DNA of 64,000 nt. Origin: Rhodotorula mucilaginosa (taxonomy: Eukaryota > Basidiomycota > Microbotryomycetes > Sporidiobolales > Sporidiobolaceae). The notes under the pieces were generated by a model. It was not told the DNA's origin. It did not search any database and was given only the letters and a program-made list of their open reading frames with translations. Location of the stretch: NCBI GenBank assembly GCA_034406715.1, contig CP137864.1, positions 930,001 through 994,000 on the forward strand, written 5' to 3'. The position numbers and the translations under genes are program-made. Shown here piece by piece: positions 9,973 through 20,730 of the stretch. The number at the start of each line of letters is the position of its first letter. Position 1 is the stretch's first letter.

Positions 9973-12900
9973 CTACGATTCAGCGTACGCGAGCTGCGCG
10001 AGCTCGCACGGCGAGTGCCCACACGCGGCTGGGCATGCCAACTCGGGCGGGCAGTGGCCGGTCCCGGCGTGCTCGTGAAGTTGAGGTGGTCGATCGACCG
10101 CAGCGATTGCCGCGCCCTGAAAACGGTCGCCATGACCGCCGCCTGCTGGAGCTGCAGCATCGCCCCATAGCCACCTCTGCATAGGCGTCCCTATTCCTGG
10201 CGTCGAGGGGTGCGAGGAGTGCAGCGGTGTCTGCGGCGCAGACGCGTCGTGAGTCGCCGCCGCCGCCTGCAGGTATTCCCCGAGGCAAGCGAGATGGGCG
10301 CCGTGCCCACAGCCAACGCAAAAGAGGAACAGACTCTCGACCGCGAGATGACTGTAGAGTTCCAGTGTTTGCCGGCAAAAGGTTCACATCAGCGTTACTG
10401 TTGCGTTTCAGGACTTGGAAAGGAATCGCGGAGAAATTTGGGCTTACCAAACGCAGCACCGCGTGACCCTTGCGCGACATCTCGCGCAAAGCCCGTGAGG
10501 AGAGCGGTCGGTTGCTTTACCGCATGCACCACAGGATGTGTGAAAGACGACCGTGTCCTGCGCGGCGCATCCAACACCAGGCAGGATTAGTTCAAGAATC
10601 CGAAACGACTTGGCTTGAGGACTTTTGGACGGACCTGCGTGAGCGCTCGCAGCGACTCGACGTCGCACACTTTGCTCAGTTGCGCAGCGGGTACGTGCAG
10701 ATCCAGCCGGCGCAGAAGATCTGTTGTTGTGATACGAAAACTCTACTGGTGTCAGCGTCCTTTCGAAGGTGCGACTGCGCTCCGTCCGCGAGTGCATCCG
10801 AGAACACTCACCTAGATACGTCTTCGTGACACGGGCGACCCAGACGGCGTCGAGTTCAACGCCGAAACGGTGCAGCAGGGGAAAGACCGTCGCGCAGAGT
10901 TGCGAATCGCCCTGTGTGCGCAGACGGTCAGTCTCGAAGCCGCCGTTGCTGAGCGGAAAGCTGGGCACACCCTGTCGGCGTATTCCCGCAGTACAGTCTT
11001 GAGGCGTTCGTGTAGACGATGGCGAAGTTCAGCGACCTGCTGCTGAGCGATCTCCAGCTTCAGGCTTTGAACGGTGACTGCACTCTTCGTCTCCTTCGAA
11101 GCTTGCCGACGCTGGCCCGTGCCGGAGACGCTCGCTTCCACAGAGGGCTGACGGCCCCCTGCCCTGCTGAGTGATCGATTCGCGGAAGCCTGTCGGGCGT
11201 GAGAACGGCGCGAGGGAGAGAGTGGCAGCGTGTTGTCGCGGGAACGCACGCCCTGTCGTCCGTTGTCCGTATTCTGCCCGGAGCTCGGCCGCCTCGACCG
11301 ATTGGCGATGAGCGAGGCGTGCATGGACGCGATCTTGGCGCTCCGAGACCGTCGCTGCGAGTCTCCGTTGAGTATGCCGAGATCGTTGCCGTCGTCGTCG
11401 AGATCCGAATCGCTGCTGGAACTTGAGATGGCAAAGTCGCCGGTCGCTGAAGTTGCGCCATTCCCACCCAGTCGATACGAGCCAGAGGCGGGGCGTTGCG
11501 ATCCGGATTTCCGCTGCGCGCCCGACGACGAGCGCGAGCGTTTCCCGCCCGTCCCGTCGGCATCGAGCGCGCTGAGCGAGGCGGCAAGGCGCTTGGCGTT
11601 GAAATCGCGAATGCGCTCGAGGCGACCATCTTCATCAGAGTCGGACGACGTGGTGCCGAGCTCTGGAAAGTCTGCTACCCGGTTCGGCGAGTCGGACTCG
11701 CTCGTCGTCGCTTCCTCCACGAACGAGTCGAGGCGCGACCGGGACGTCGGTTGCGCCGGCGTCGGATGACCTGATCGGCGGATCATCCTCGGAGTTCCGT
11801 TTGCGGACGATTGGCGAGAAGGTCGGCTTTGGCTGGACGAATCAGACCACCGTCTGACCGTCACCGGGGGATCGCCCGCCAGCGGCAACGCGGTGGTGGT
11901 AGCCTGAGCAACGTCTTCGACTTCGTCTGCCGCCAAGTCATGAACCAGCACAGCCGGAGACGTCACCTTGGACGCTAGAGCGGAAGGGACCGACAAAGAC
12001 TCGTCGCGCAACCAGGCGCGGAGCGTGAGCCAGAGCTGGCTTGCGTCTGAGCGGCCAGCTTGTTGGGAAACGTCCGCGTTGTGCTCGCAAACCTCGTCGA
12101 GTTCGCCGGAAAGCCGCAGGTTGTCGGCGAGGAAGGCGAAAACGTCGACAGAAAAGTCTGGATCGAACTGAGGGACGGTGTTGATGAACGCGTCGGGACG
12201 GAATTTCGCGGCGTCGACGGGTACCGCTACTCTATATTCATTGAGACACGGTCAGTAAGTCGTGGCGGATACCGGTGCCACGCCTTTTGAGCAGCACAAA
12301 ATCACTCACGGTCGATCGAAGGGGACATCGTTCCACTTCCTGCCATCGTCCAAAAATGCAAAGTCGCCTTCGAGGTTCCAAGAAGACGGCGGCCGGTCGA
12401 TGCTGTCCAGTAGACAGTAGGAATCGCTGGCGACGTCGATCTGCTGGAAGGTCGGACTGCCCTTGGAGGTTGCCCAGATTGTCTCGTCGTCGTTGTACAA
12501 GAGGCCTGCGAGCGAGTCTTCGTTGTCAGCAAGAGGTATAGCCACTGAAATGCTTGCGCAATCAAGCCTACTCGAGATGGGCTCGTCGGTCTTGATGGCG
12601 AGCTTGGGGAAGTACGGCCTGCGCACGTCCCACACCTCGATCTCGTTCTTCCACGCGTTCCGGTCACTTCGCGCGCGCGGCGGCGGGTTGTCGCCTTTGA
12701 TCAAGGTCGCGAGGGGTGAGTCTGCCGTCGAGATGGGCGTGCTCGGCACTTCGTCGCCGACGCTGCTCGAGCTGCTCTCGGCTCCGAGACCGAGACTCGG
12801 CATCGGACTCGACGCGAGTTCGGTCGGCCGAGTCGGATGCCACGCGACCGAGTAGACTGGCTGCGACGTGTAGAGGGTTCGGACCGGTTTGGTCGAGAGG

Positions 12901-15188
12901 GTGGCGAGCGAAAAGTCCCAGATCTTGACCGTGCGGTCAACGCCGCCCGTCACGACCCAGCCGCCTTCGCGTCCCCCACCGGCGGTCTCGGCCGAAGTCC
13001 CGACTCCGGACCCAGTCGCGTCCCGCTCGCAAGAAAAGCCGTCGCGCCAATCCATGGCGAGGCAGGCGCCGACGTGCCCGGCGATCCGATCGGTCGCGCC
13101 GCCGTTCTGCCGCGAGACGTACCGGACGTCGTAGCGGATCATGGTGCCGGAAGCGCAAGCGGCGACGAGCGTGAAGGGCTGGGAAGCGGACGGCGAAAAG
13201 GCGAGGTGCCGAATCGGAGAAGACGCCTTCAGGATCATGGAAGCCGGGCGTGACTCGCGGATATCCTGCGGAACCGAAGAGAGGTCAGAAGTTGGCTTTC
13301 ACCTTCTAGAAGTGGACATGACCTGCTCACCCAGAGCTTCATCTGCCCGTCCTGTCCTCCGCTCATGAGCCAATTGCCGGTCTGCCCGCCAAAGACGACG
13401 CGGTTGACCGCGCGGTCGTGCTCGTACTTGAGCTGGTCTGTGGGGCGGAAAGAGCTTAGCCCCAGAGAGCCCTTCTCGCAGTCTGAAAAGGTCAGAGTTC
13501 GCACCTAACCGGGAGCCATCCTTTGCCAGATCCCACAACACAACTGCTCCGTTCGAGAACGACGTGGCGATCTTGTTTGACGTGGCTGTCGAGGGCTTCA
13601 CCAGGTCAGCAAGAAGCTAGACACGGAGAAATAGTCAACTCGCGGACGACGTACCGCCATACCCCCATCGCACGTCACTGAAGAGATACGTCGGGCCGAG
13701 TTTGCTGCCCAACCGCACGTCCATCACTTCCGTCACCACTTCGCGACTCGGATCCCCACCGTCGTCTCCATCCCTCGTCACCGAACCGTCCCGGATCGAC
13801 CCCGACCCCGATCCCGGCGCGGGCGAGCCGCGCGACCGACTCCGCCTCGCCGCGATCGACGAAGCCGGAAACGCAGACTGGACCGCCTCGGCCGCGCGGG
13901 CGCTCCGTTCCATCATCACCCCGCCCAGATCATCGCGAGGAGGAAGATTCCTACGCCCGTACGGGACGCGCAAGATCTTCAAGCTCGTCTTGCCCGCGAC
14001 GGCGACTCGGCCTTGCTGTTCGGCGGCTGCTTCTTTCGGCGGTTTCGCGAGCCCGATGAGGCCCTTGTCGCGCGCGCTGGTCGAGACCGAGTAGCGCAGG
14101 GCGCGGCTTGCGTCTTTTGGTTTCCGGCCGCCGCCGACGGGACTGGACGTTCTCGCGAGGGACGGGACAGAGCTCGGAGATCGACTGCTCGGCGAGCTGC
14201 GAGTGGGGTGATCCGGACGGAAACCGAGAGCAGCCGCCGCTGTCGTAGTCGTTGGGTCCGAACGAGGTTGTGGTGGTTGCGGTACTGGAGAGGCGACGCC
14301 GCTGCTCGAGCGACGCGGGATCGAGCTGGACCGGGACCCGTCCAACCCCCCGAACGACGGCGCGACGGACGAGCGGTACGAGTTGTTGTCTCCCCACGGC
14401 GAGACCGAGACACCACCGCCGCTTGTCTCGAACGAGAACGCCGACGACCCGTGCGGGAAGAAGTGACTCTCTCCGGGCGCTGGTCCTCCTCCGGAAGCGA
14501 GAGAGGAGAACGCGCTGACGGAAGCGTTCGGAGGCAGTTGTTCGCCTCCCGCTCCGCCTGCCCACCCCGTCCCTGATCGGAATGACATGCTCAAGGGCGA
14601 TTCCGCCACGCCGGTGAGGTAGCCTGATCCACCACCTCCTCCTCCGACTCCGCTGCCACTGCTACCGCCGGAATCTGCGAAACTGAGCGGCGGTCTCCGT
14701 TCGCGGGAGCGCGACTCGCTCAAATCTCGGGTGCGCCACCCCGTCCTGCTCCCCGAGGAGCGCGTGCGCGGTTCGTACCGACTCGCGCTGCCAGTCCTTG
14801 TCGTCGAACCGCCGGCAGTCGGTGGTGCCGCCGCCTCGTCGCCGCCTCCTCCTCCTCCCGCTTTGAATTTCCACCTGTCCTGATCTGCATGCGCGATTGT
14901 CTCGAGTGCGTCGAGGGCTCCTCCTCCTCGGCTCGTAGCCGTGTTCGAGTTGGTACTGGCGACGCTGGCGAAAGAAGGCGAGCCGGCTGTTGCTGCCCCT
15001 CCAGCTCCAGCTGCTCCGGTGGTGGATGCGCCGGTCAAAGCAATGTTGGCGAGTCTGGAAAAGGCAGAGGAAGCTCTCGGCTGCCTCGGCGGTGGCGGGG
15101 CTGCCGTGTTGGACTGTGCGGTGAAGCTGGCAGCCGAGTGGGGAGCACACGCACGCGGAGCGGCAGGCGGCGGCGAGGGCGGCGGCAT
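9973..15188 (-). CDS. RTC1: SEA/GATOR2 complex subunit, WDR24 homolog
   Basis: Nine exons from the right: 15188..13655, 13585..13505, 13437..13331, 13265..12310, 12231..10971, 10911..10812, 10720..10635, 10557..10448, 10351..9973; 1537 residues. A very long Ser/Gly/Pro-rich N-terminus (about 480 residues) precedes WD40 repeats with the family-typical DVRWGYG, ATSNKIATSFSNGAVVLWDL, LMSGGQDGQMKLWDIRES and VVTGGVDRTVKIWD. A disordered region follows, then a helical part (GDSQLCATVFPLLHRFG, TYLDLLRRLDLHVPA). The C-terminus is a Cys/His-rich RING-like module: CGACGKA, LCARC, CCVCHLAVE, FCVGCGHGAHLACLGEYL and CPAACGHSPCEL. This order defines WDR24/Rtc1 (Sea2), a subunit of the vacuole-associated GATOR2 complex that relays amino-acid status to TORC1. 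Confidence 0.93.
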
Positions 15189-15497
15189 AGTCTTGCCGGG
15201 CTTCGGAGAGCTCTATTCTCTGCCTCTTCCTGCACGCCAGACCCGTGACTTTGATAGACGGAGGGCTACAGTGCGGTCTCGACTCTGCTTCCGCGTGATC
15301 GACTCGTTCGGCCGACTCTTTGCCTGCGACTGTAGACTCCGGGGGACCATACACAGCGAATCACAGGCTACTTTGACCAGTCAGTCCTCGCGCATCCAGT
15401 CCGAGGTCCGGCACCGGCAGAGTCACGAGGATTCCCTCCGCTCCGTGAACCCGATCGTCTGACAAATCCCTCTTTGCCCGCGTGTTCACACAAACAG
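15189..15497. promoter_or_regulatory. divergent promoter region RTC1 / RIB5
   Basis: 309 bp between RTC1 (leftward) and the first clear RIB5 exon (rightward). It contains a likely 5'-UTR intron of RIB5 ending in CAG at 15497, with a CTGAC branch site near 15459. Possible donors, both preceded by A, are GTCAGT at 15380 and GTCACG at 15422. Confidence 0.5.
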
Positions 15498-16463
15498 TGT
15501 TTACAGGACTGGTCGAGGTCAGGAACCAGTCCCGCAAGTCGGTGGGAACAACCCGCACGCTGACCGGTGCTCAACGCGACAGATCCTCGGCACCATCAAG
15601 TCGATTCACCCGACGACCGAATTCGAAGGCTACTCGTTCATCATCGCCGACGCCCACGACATCCTCGGAGACTGCAAGCTCGGAGATTCGATCGCCGTCA
15701 ATGGCTGCTGCTTGACCGTCACCCGCTTCGACGCAAACGAGGGATGGTTCGAAGTCGGGTTGGCGAACGAGACTTTGTCCCGGACAAACTTGGGTTCGTC
15801 GTTTCCTTAACTCGGGGCACCAGATGCCATTCTGCACAACTGACTCGATGCAAACGTCCAGGTAAACTCGGAGTCGGGAGCAAGGTCAATCTGGAGCGAG
15901 CGATGGCAGGGCACGGCCGGTTCGGCGGTCACTTTGTGCAGGTCCGTCGGCGAGGGGTTCTCCTCTCAAACCCACCGAGGGCAAGCTCTCGCTTTGCCCG
16001 GCTAACACTGTACATCCGGTGAATCTAGGGCCACGTGGACACGACGGCCAAGATCGTGTCCAAGGTCCCGGACGGCGACTCGATCCGGATGCTGTTCTCC
16101 CTCCCGCTCGAGTTCTTCACGCCCATGATCCCGAAAGGCTACGTCGCCCTCGACGGCACCTCCCTCACCCTGACCCACCTCTCGACCCCCCGAACCGCCG
16201 ATGACGCCCACTTTGACCCGTCCGATCCGTACCGCGGCGTGTTTGGCGTCATGCTGATCGCGCACACGCAGTCGAGGACGGTCGTCGCGGCCAAGGAGGT
16301 CGGCGACACGGTCAACGTCGAGTGTGATATTGTCGGCAAGGGCGTCGAGAGCGTCGTCCGGAACGTGCTCGAGGGCGGAGGCGAGAGTGGCGGCGCGCTC
16401 GAGCAGATGATTGAACGCGTCGTCGGCCGCGTCCTCGTCGAAAAGGGCCTCGTCAAGCAATGA
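15498..16463 (+). CDS. RIB5: riboflavin synthase
   Basis: Exons 15498..15517, 15583..15793, 15862..15941, 16029..16463, about 248 residues. It converts two molecules of 6,7-dimethyl-8-ribityllumazine to riboflavin, the last step of vitamin B2 synthesis. The two tandem lumazine-binding barrels are clear: FTGLVEILGTI opens the first barrel, GDSIAVNGCCLTV and SKVNLERAM follow, and GGHFVQGHVDTTA marks the start of the second, with VALDGTSLTLTHL. The family begins MFTG(I/L)VE. Here the bases are TG TTT ACA GGA directly after a CAG acceptor, and no ATG lies in the same exon, so the A of the start codon probably comes from an upstream leader exon. The C-terminus is slightly extended with a Gly/Glu helix. 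Confidence 0.93.
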
Positions 16464-16766
16464 TCCCGGTACACAGTCATTGCATTGAGACTATACAGAT
16501 CCTGCAGCCCATTCCTCGCGCCGCTCGTCGCCAGACCCTTTCACGAAAGCGAGTCAAGCGCGCATTGCACGGTCGCGAGGAATCATTCCCTTTTCCACCC
16601 GCCCTCGAGTCCGGTCACGATAGACCTCAGTACCTAAGAAGTGTCCATTTTGTGAAACAGTCCACTAGTCTGTGTGTAGAGCATCTCGAGAAAACTTTTT
16701 TTCGCTGGCTGCGTCTGCTGGCAGCTGATCAGAGTCGCTGTCTCTGTACACACACACGTTGCAGGC
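16464..16766. other. intergenic region, tandem rightward genes
   Basis: 303 bp between the RIB5 stop and the FRS2 start; it should hold the RIB5 3' end and the FRS2 promoter. Pyrimidine-rich near the FRS2 start. No ORF of note. Confidence 0.35.
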
Positions 16767-19065
16767 ATGGCGGGACTCTTGCCCTCGACCGAGACGCTCC
16801 AGCTTGTCGTGCTGCACGCTCTCGAAGCGCACGGCTCGATCCCGGACTCGCGGTCCCTCCGCCTCGCGCTGCCAACTTCGGTCGAAACCGACGACGCCAT
16901 CAAACTCGCCCCGCTCGAGCAGGCAGAGTCGGCGCCCATCGTCGGTCCTTCCGTCGAGGCGCAGAATGCTCTCAAAAGTGCGCTCGACTCGCTCGCGACT
17001 CGTGAGGTCAGTCTCTTGCTCACTGCTCTTCTTCTGTCAAGGTCTCCTTTCTGTGGAGTCTCGTTGGGAGATTCTAGCAAGTGTTGAGGGCTGACAAGAT
17101 GGACATTGCGACGCACAGATGATCACCTTCAAGCAGGTCAACCTCGACCAGACCGTCCTGACCGCCGAGGGTGTCTCGATCGCCCAGTCCGGTTCGCACG
17201 AGTACCGCGTCTGGTCCGTCCTGCCGCCTCCGACCGCAGAGCAAGGGTTGACCGCCAAGGACATCGAGGTCAAGGTCGGAAAGGACACGGCCAAGGTCGG
17301 ACAGGGCAAGGCGATGAAGAACCGCTGGATCGTCAAAAAAGGAGACGGCTTCCTCAAGGCGGTGAGTCCTTGCATATCCTTCCCTCGTTGCCTGCATAAC
17401 ACGGGCTGCTCCATGAGATAGACCTTGGACTGACACCACCATCACCACAACGTGCAGGTGGACCAAGTCGAGGATGTGACTCAGAAGGACCTGCTCGACA
17501 TTCAGAGTACCGGCTCGCACGCGGACGAGAAGCTCCTCGCCGAGCTCCGGAAGCGCAAGTTGGTCGAGAAGAAGTACGTCACATCGTGTTCTCATTAGCG
17601 GACGACGGGTTTCGGGAACGCTTGCTGACGAGATGGCTCGCTCGCTCGAGCAGGAAGACGTTCTACTACCAGGTTCAGAAGGGTCCCGAGTTCTCGACCA
17701 CCATCGCCAAGCTCGAGACGGACCTGACGGTCGAGTTGCTCAACTCGTACGTCGGAGAGACTCTGCCTTGGGGCTCTCGCCGCTAGCAAGGCTGACGTTT
17801 CCACCATCGCCAACAGCGGAGCGTGGGAGAAGGCGTCTTTCAAGAAGTACAATTTTGAGGCAGAGGGAGCGCCTACGTTCGGCGGGGCGCTGCACCCGCT
17901 GATGAAGGTCCGAGAAGAGTTCCGCAACATCTTCTTCGAGACTGGGTACGCCATTTCTCCCACGCGTATCACTGGCTTCAGCACGCTGACGGGAGCCTGG
18001 GGATGGGCAGGTTCACCGAGATGCCGACGAACCGCTTTGTCGAATCTTCGTTCTGGTGCTTCGACACTCTCTACGTTCCGCAACAACACCCGGCACGAGA
18101 AATGCAAGACACTTTCTACATCAAGGGTGAATCAATCCTGCGCGCAACCGAATCCCCTTCTCGATATGGTCGCTAACACGATTTTTTCGACCGCGCAGAA
18201 CCGGCGATGGCCAAAGGGTTCCCGGAGGAGTACTACGAGCGAGTCAAGAAGGTGCACCAGGACGGCGGCTACGGTTCGACCGGCTACCGGTATCCGTTCT
18301 CGCGGGAAGAGACATCGAAGCTTGTCCTCCGGACGCACACGACGTCGGTCTCGTCCGCGATGCTGTACGAGCTCGCGAACCAACCGGGAGGGTTCAAGCC
18401 CGCCAAGATGTTTTCGATCGACCGCGTGTTCCGGAATGAGGCGGTCGACATGACCCACTTGGCCGAGTTCCACCAGGTCGAGGGTGTCGTCGCCGATTTC
18501 AACCTGACCCTCGCCGACCTGATCGGTGAGTAAGAGCCTTGCTTGAGACTGCGTCGCCCTCCAAGTCCCTGACGGAAGCTGTTTGTTTGTTTCGCGCAGG
18601 CTTCATGGAGGTCTTTTTCTCCAAGATGGGCGTCAAGAACTTGCGGTTCAAGCCGGCGTACAACCCGTACACCGAGCCGTCACTCGAGATCTTTTCGTGG
18701 CACGAGGGCCTCGGCAAGTGGGTCGAGATCGGCAACTCGGGCATGTTCCGGCCAGAGATGCTCGAACCGATGGGCCTCCCCGCCGACGTCCGCGTGCTCG
18801 GGTTCGGGCTCAGTCTCGAACGGCCGACCATGATCCGGTGCGTTGGTCTTTGTAGCTACTTCATCGAATAGTCGACTGACTCGTCCGGCTCTTACACACA
18901 CAGATACGGCATCTCCAACATCCGCGACCTCCTCGGGCACAAGGTACGTGTGCTCCCTGCGTGTCTGGATCTCGCTTGGTACTGTTCGTCCGCTCACCCT
19001 CGATGTGTCTCGCTCGACAGGTGCCCTTGGAGATGATTGAAAAGTCGGCTGCGGTCCGTTTCTAG
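16767..19065 (+). CDS. FRS2: cytosolic phenylalanyl-tRNA synthetase alpha subunit
   Basis: Ten exons: 16767..17006, 17119..17361, 17458..17573, 17654..17746, 17817..17945, 18011..18126, 18199..18525, 18600..18837, 18904..18943, 19021..19065; all in phase, 528 residues, the usual size. It charges tRNA-Phe as an alpha2-beta2 enzyme with FRS1. The N-terminal 200 residues carry the winged-helix tRNA-binding repeats ([12 protein letters not shown]..., [27 protein letters not shown]). The class II catalytic core follows with [39 protein letters not shown], motif 2 as [19 protein letters not shown], and motif 3 as [16 protein letters not shown] with NIRDLLGHK. Introns are 56-112 nt. Confidence 0.97.
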
Positions 19066-19291
19066 AGGGTCGCAGGAGGGCGTTTTTTTGTAGCAAAAAG
19101 GGATCGCAAGCGCTGTTTAGCGTTCTGTCTCTTGGCTCTTCAGAGAGCTAGAGCCCGTGTCTGGGTACGCACATGATCGCTTTCCAGGATAGCAATAAGC
19201 ACCCGGGCTCTTCATGTCCGGATCGTTTTTTCGGCAGCGCTTTTTGTCGTCCTTGCTGCCACCTCACTTTCCGACTCCGGGACACTGAGGA
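19066..19291. other. intergenic region, tandem rightward genes
   Basis: 226 bp between FRS2 and the reductase-like gene. Contains a run of seven T near 19083. No other feature seen. Confidence 0.35.
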
Positions 19292-20657
19292 ATGATCAGG
19301 GCAGGAGTGACAGCCGCTCATGAGCTCGGCTATGTATCACATTGGCCAGCGAGCCGGTCGATGAGCCAAACGCCCACCCGCTGCTATTTCTCGTCCATCT
19401 CTCGGCCGCGAACATCTTCGGCGCCAGTGCACGTCAAGAGCCCACCGAGCGCGATCGCAGCAGCTCGGAGACGCCTATCTACGGACGATTCGGGCTCGAA
19501 ATCAGCCCAAGGACGACCGCGGAGGCGCTGGGCACCCGTCGCAGCCGGAGCGGGTCTCTTGGCCGCCGGGTTTGGCTACTTCGCAACGAGGGAAGACGCT
19601 CCTACGCTCGGAGGCGATCGCTGGACGACCGTCAAGATCACATCCGTCACACCGATCAGTCCAGAGACGTCCTTGTTCCGCCTCGAAGTGCCAAAGTCGG
19701 TCTTGCCGCCTGCGTTCTCGAGCGATCCGACCGCTCGACCAATATTGAGCCTGTATGTAAAGGAGCCGAGTCTGCAGATCCAACGCGCTTATACAGTGAG
19801 CAGCTTCTCATTCCTGCTTTCCGACCTTTTCAACCCCCACTGATCTCTCCGGACCGATCTCGCGAGCAGCCACTCTCGGCAACTTCTTTCGATTCGAGCG
19901 GCCCGGCGGAGCTGGACCTCGTCGTCAAGCGATATCATGACGGCGAACTGTCGCGCTACATCCACCGCCTGGGGCCCGGAAGCGAACTGCACGTGCGGGG
20001 CCCTTCCGTGACGTGGTGGTACCGACCGCAAGATTGGGACGAGGTCGTCTTTGTGAGTGACAGCCACACACGGTTTCTCGCAGACGTTCTAAGCTCATCA
20101 GGACCTTTGACGCTGCTCTGTTAGGTTGTCGGCGGCACTGGCATCACGCCCGCCTACCAATTCGTAAACGACATGCTCCGCGAGGCAGAGCCATCCTCTT
20201 CCTCTCCAACTCCCCGCCCCGCCGTCTCTGTCGTATACGCTTCCCCATCTCCCTCTCGTGTCCTGCTCAAGAACGAACTCGACGCCCTCAAAGCGCGAGA
20301 CTCGGATCACGTCGCGGTGCATTACCTCGTCGATCGACCGGAAGCGGGCACCTCGAAGAAGCAGCTTCCGACAGACATGGCAGTTGGCTTGATCGATCGG
20401 TCAAAGCTCGAATCGGCGATCGGGCAGAAGCAGCAGGACAAGCGCAGAGTCGTCGTCGTGTGCGGTCCGGAAGGGTGAGTCGGTTCCCGCGTTCCCTAGA
20501 AAGGGTTCCACCGTCGCTGATTTTGGCTCCCCGACTCTCGTCCTGCAGCATGGTCGAAGCCGTGGCGGGTCCGCGAGGTCGCAATTTCTCTCAGGGCCGC
20601 GTCGGTGCCATTCTGCAGCAGTTGGGTTACACCGAGAAAGAGGTGGTCAAGCTCTGA
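19292..20657 (+). CDS. mitochondrial FAD/NADH reductase of the b5-reductase family, CYC2-like
   Basis: Four exons: 19292..19795, 19870..20052, 20125..20474, 20549..20657; 381 residues. A basic N-terminus without acidic residues suggests mitochondrial import, and WAPVAAGAGLLAAGFGYFAT is a single membrane anchor at about residue 80. The ferredoxin-reductase fold then shows the FAD motif IQRAYTPLS (divided by intron 1 after T), the flavin-side loop ELSRYIHRLGPGSELHVRGP, the NADH motif GGTGITPAY, and CGPEGMVEAV near the end. In yeast Cyc2, an inner-membrane protein with this layout, NADH oxidation supports heme attachment to cytochrome c. Mcr1-type b5 reductase is the alternative. The anchor position fits either. 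The stop is only 73 bp from the stop of the convergent PEX2 gene. Confidence 0.85.
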
Positions 20658-20730
20658 GATCCGGCGGTCGCTTTTCTCTGAATAGATATGTCTCTTTTGC
20701 ATAGATGTTGACAACATTCGCGGCCCGGCA

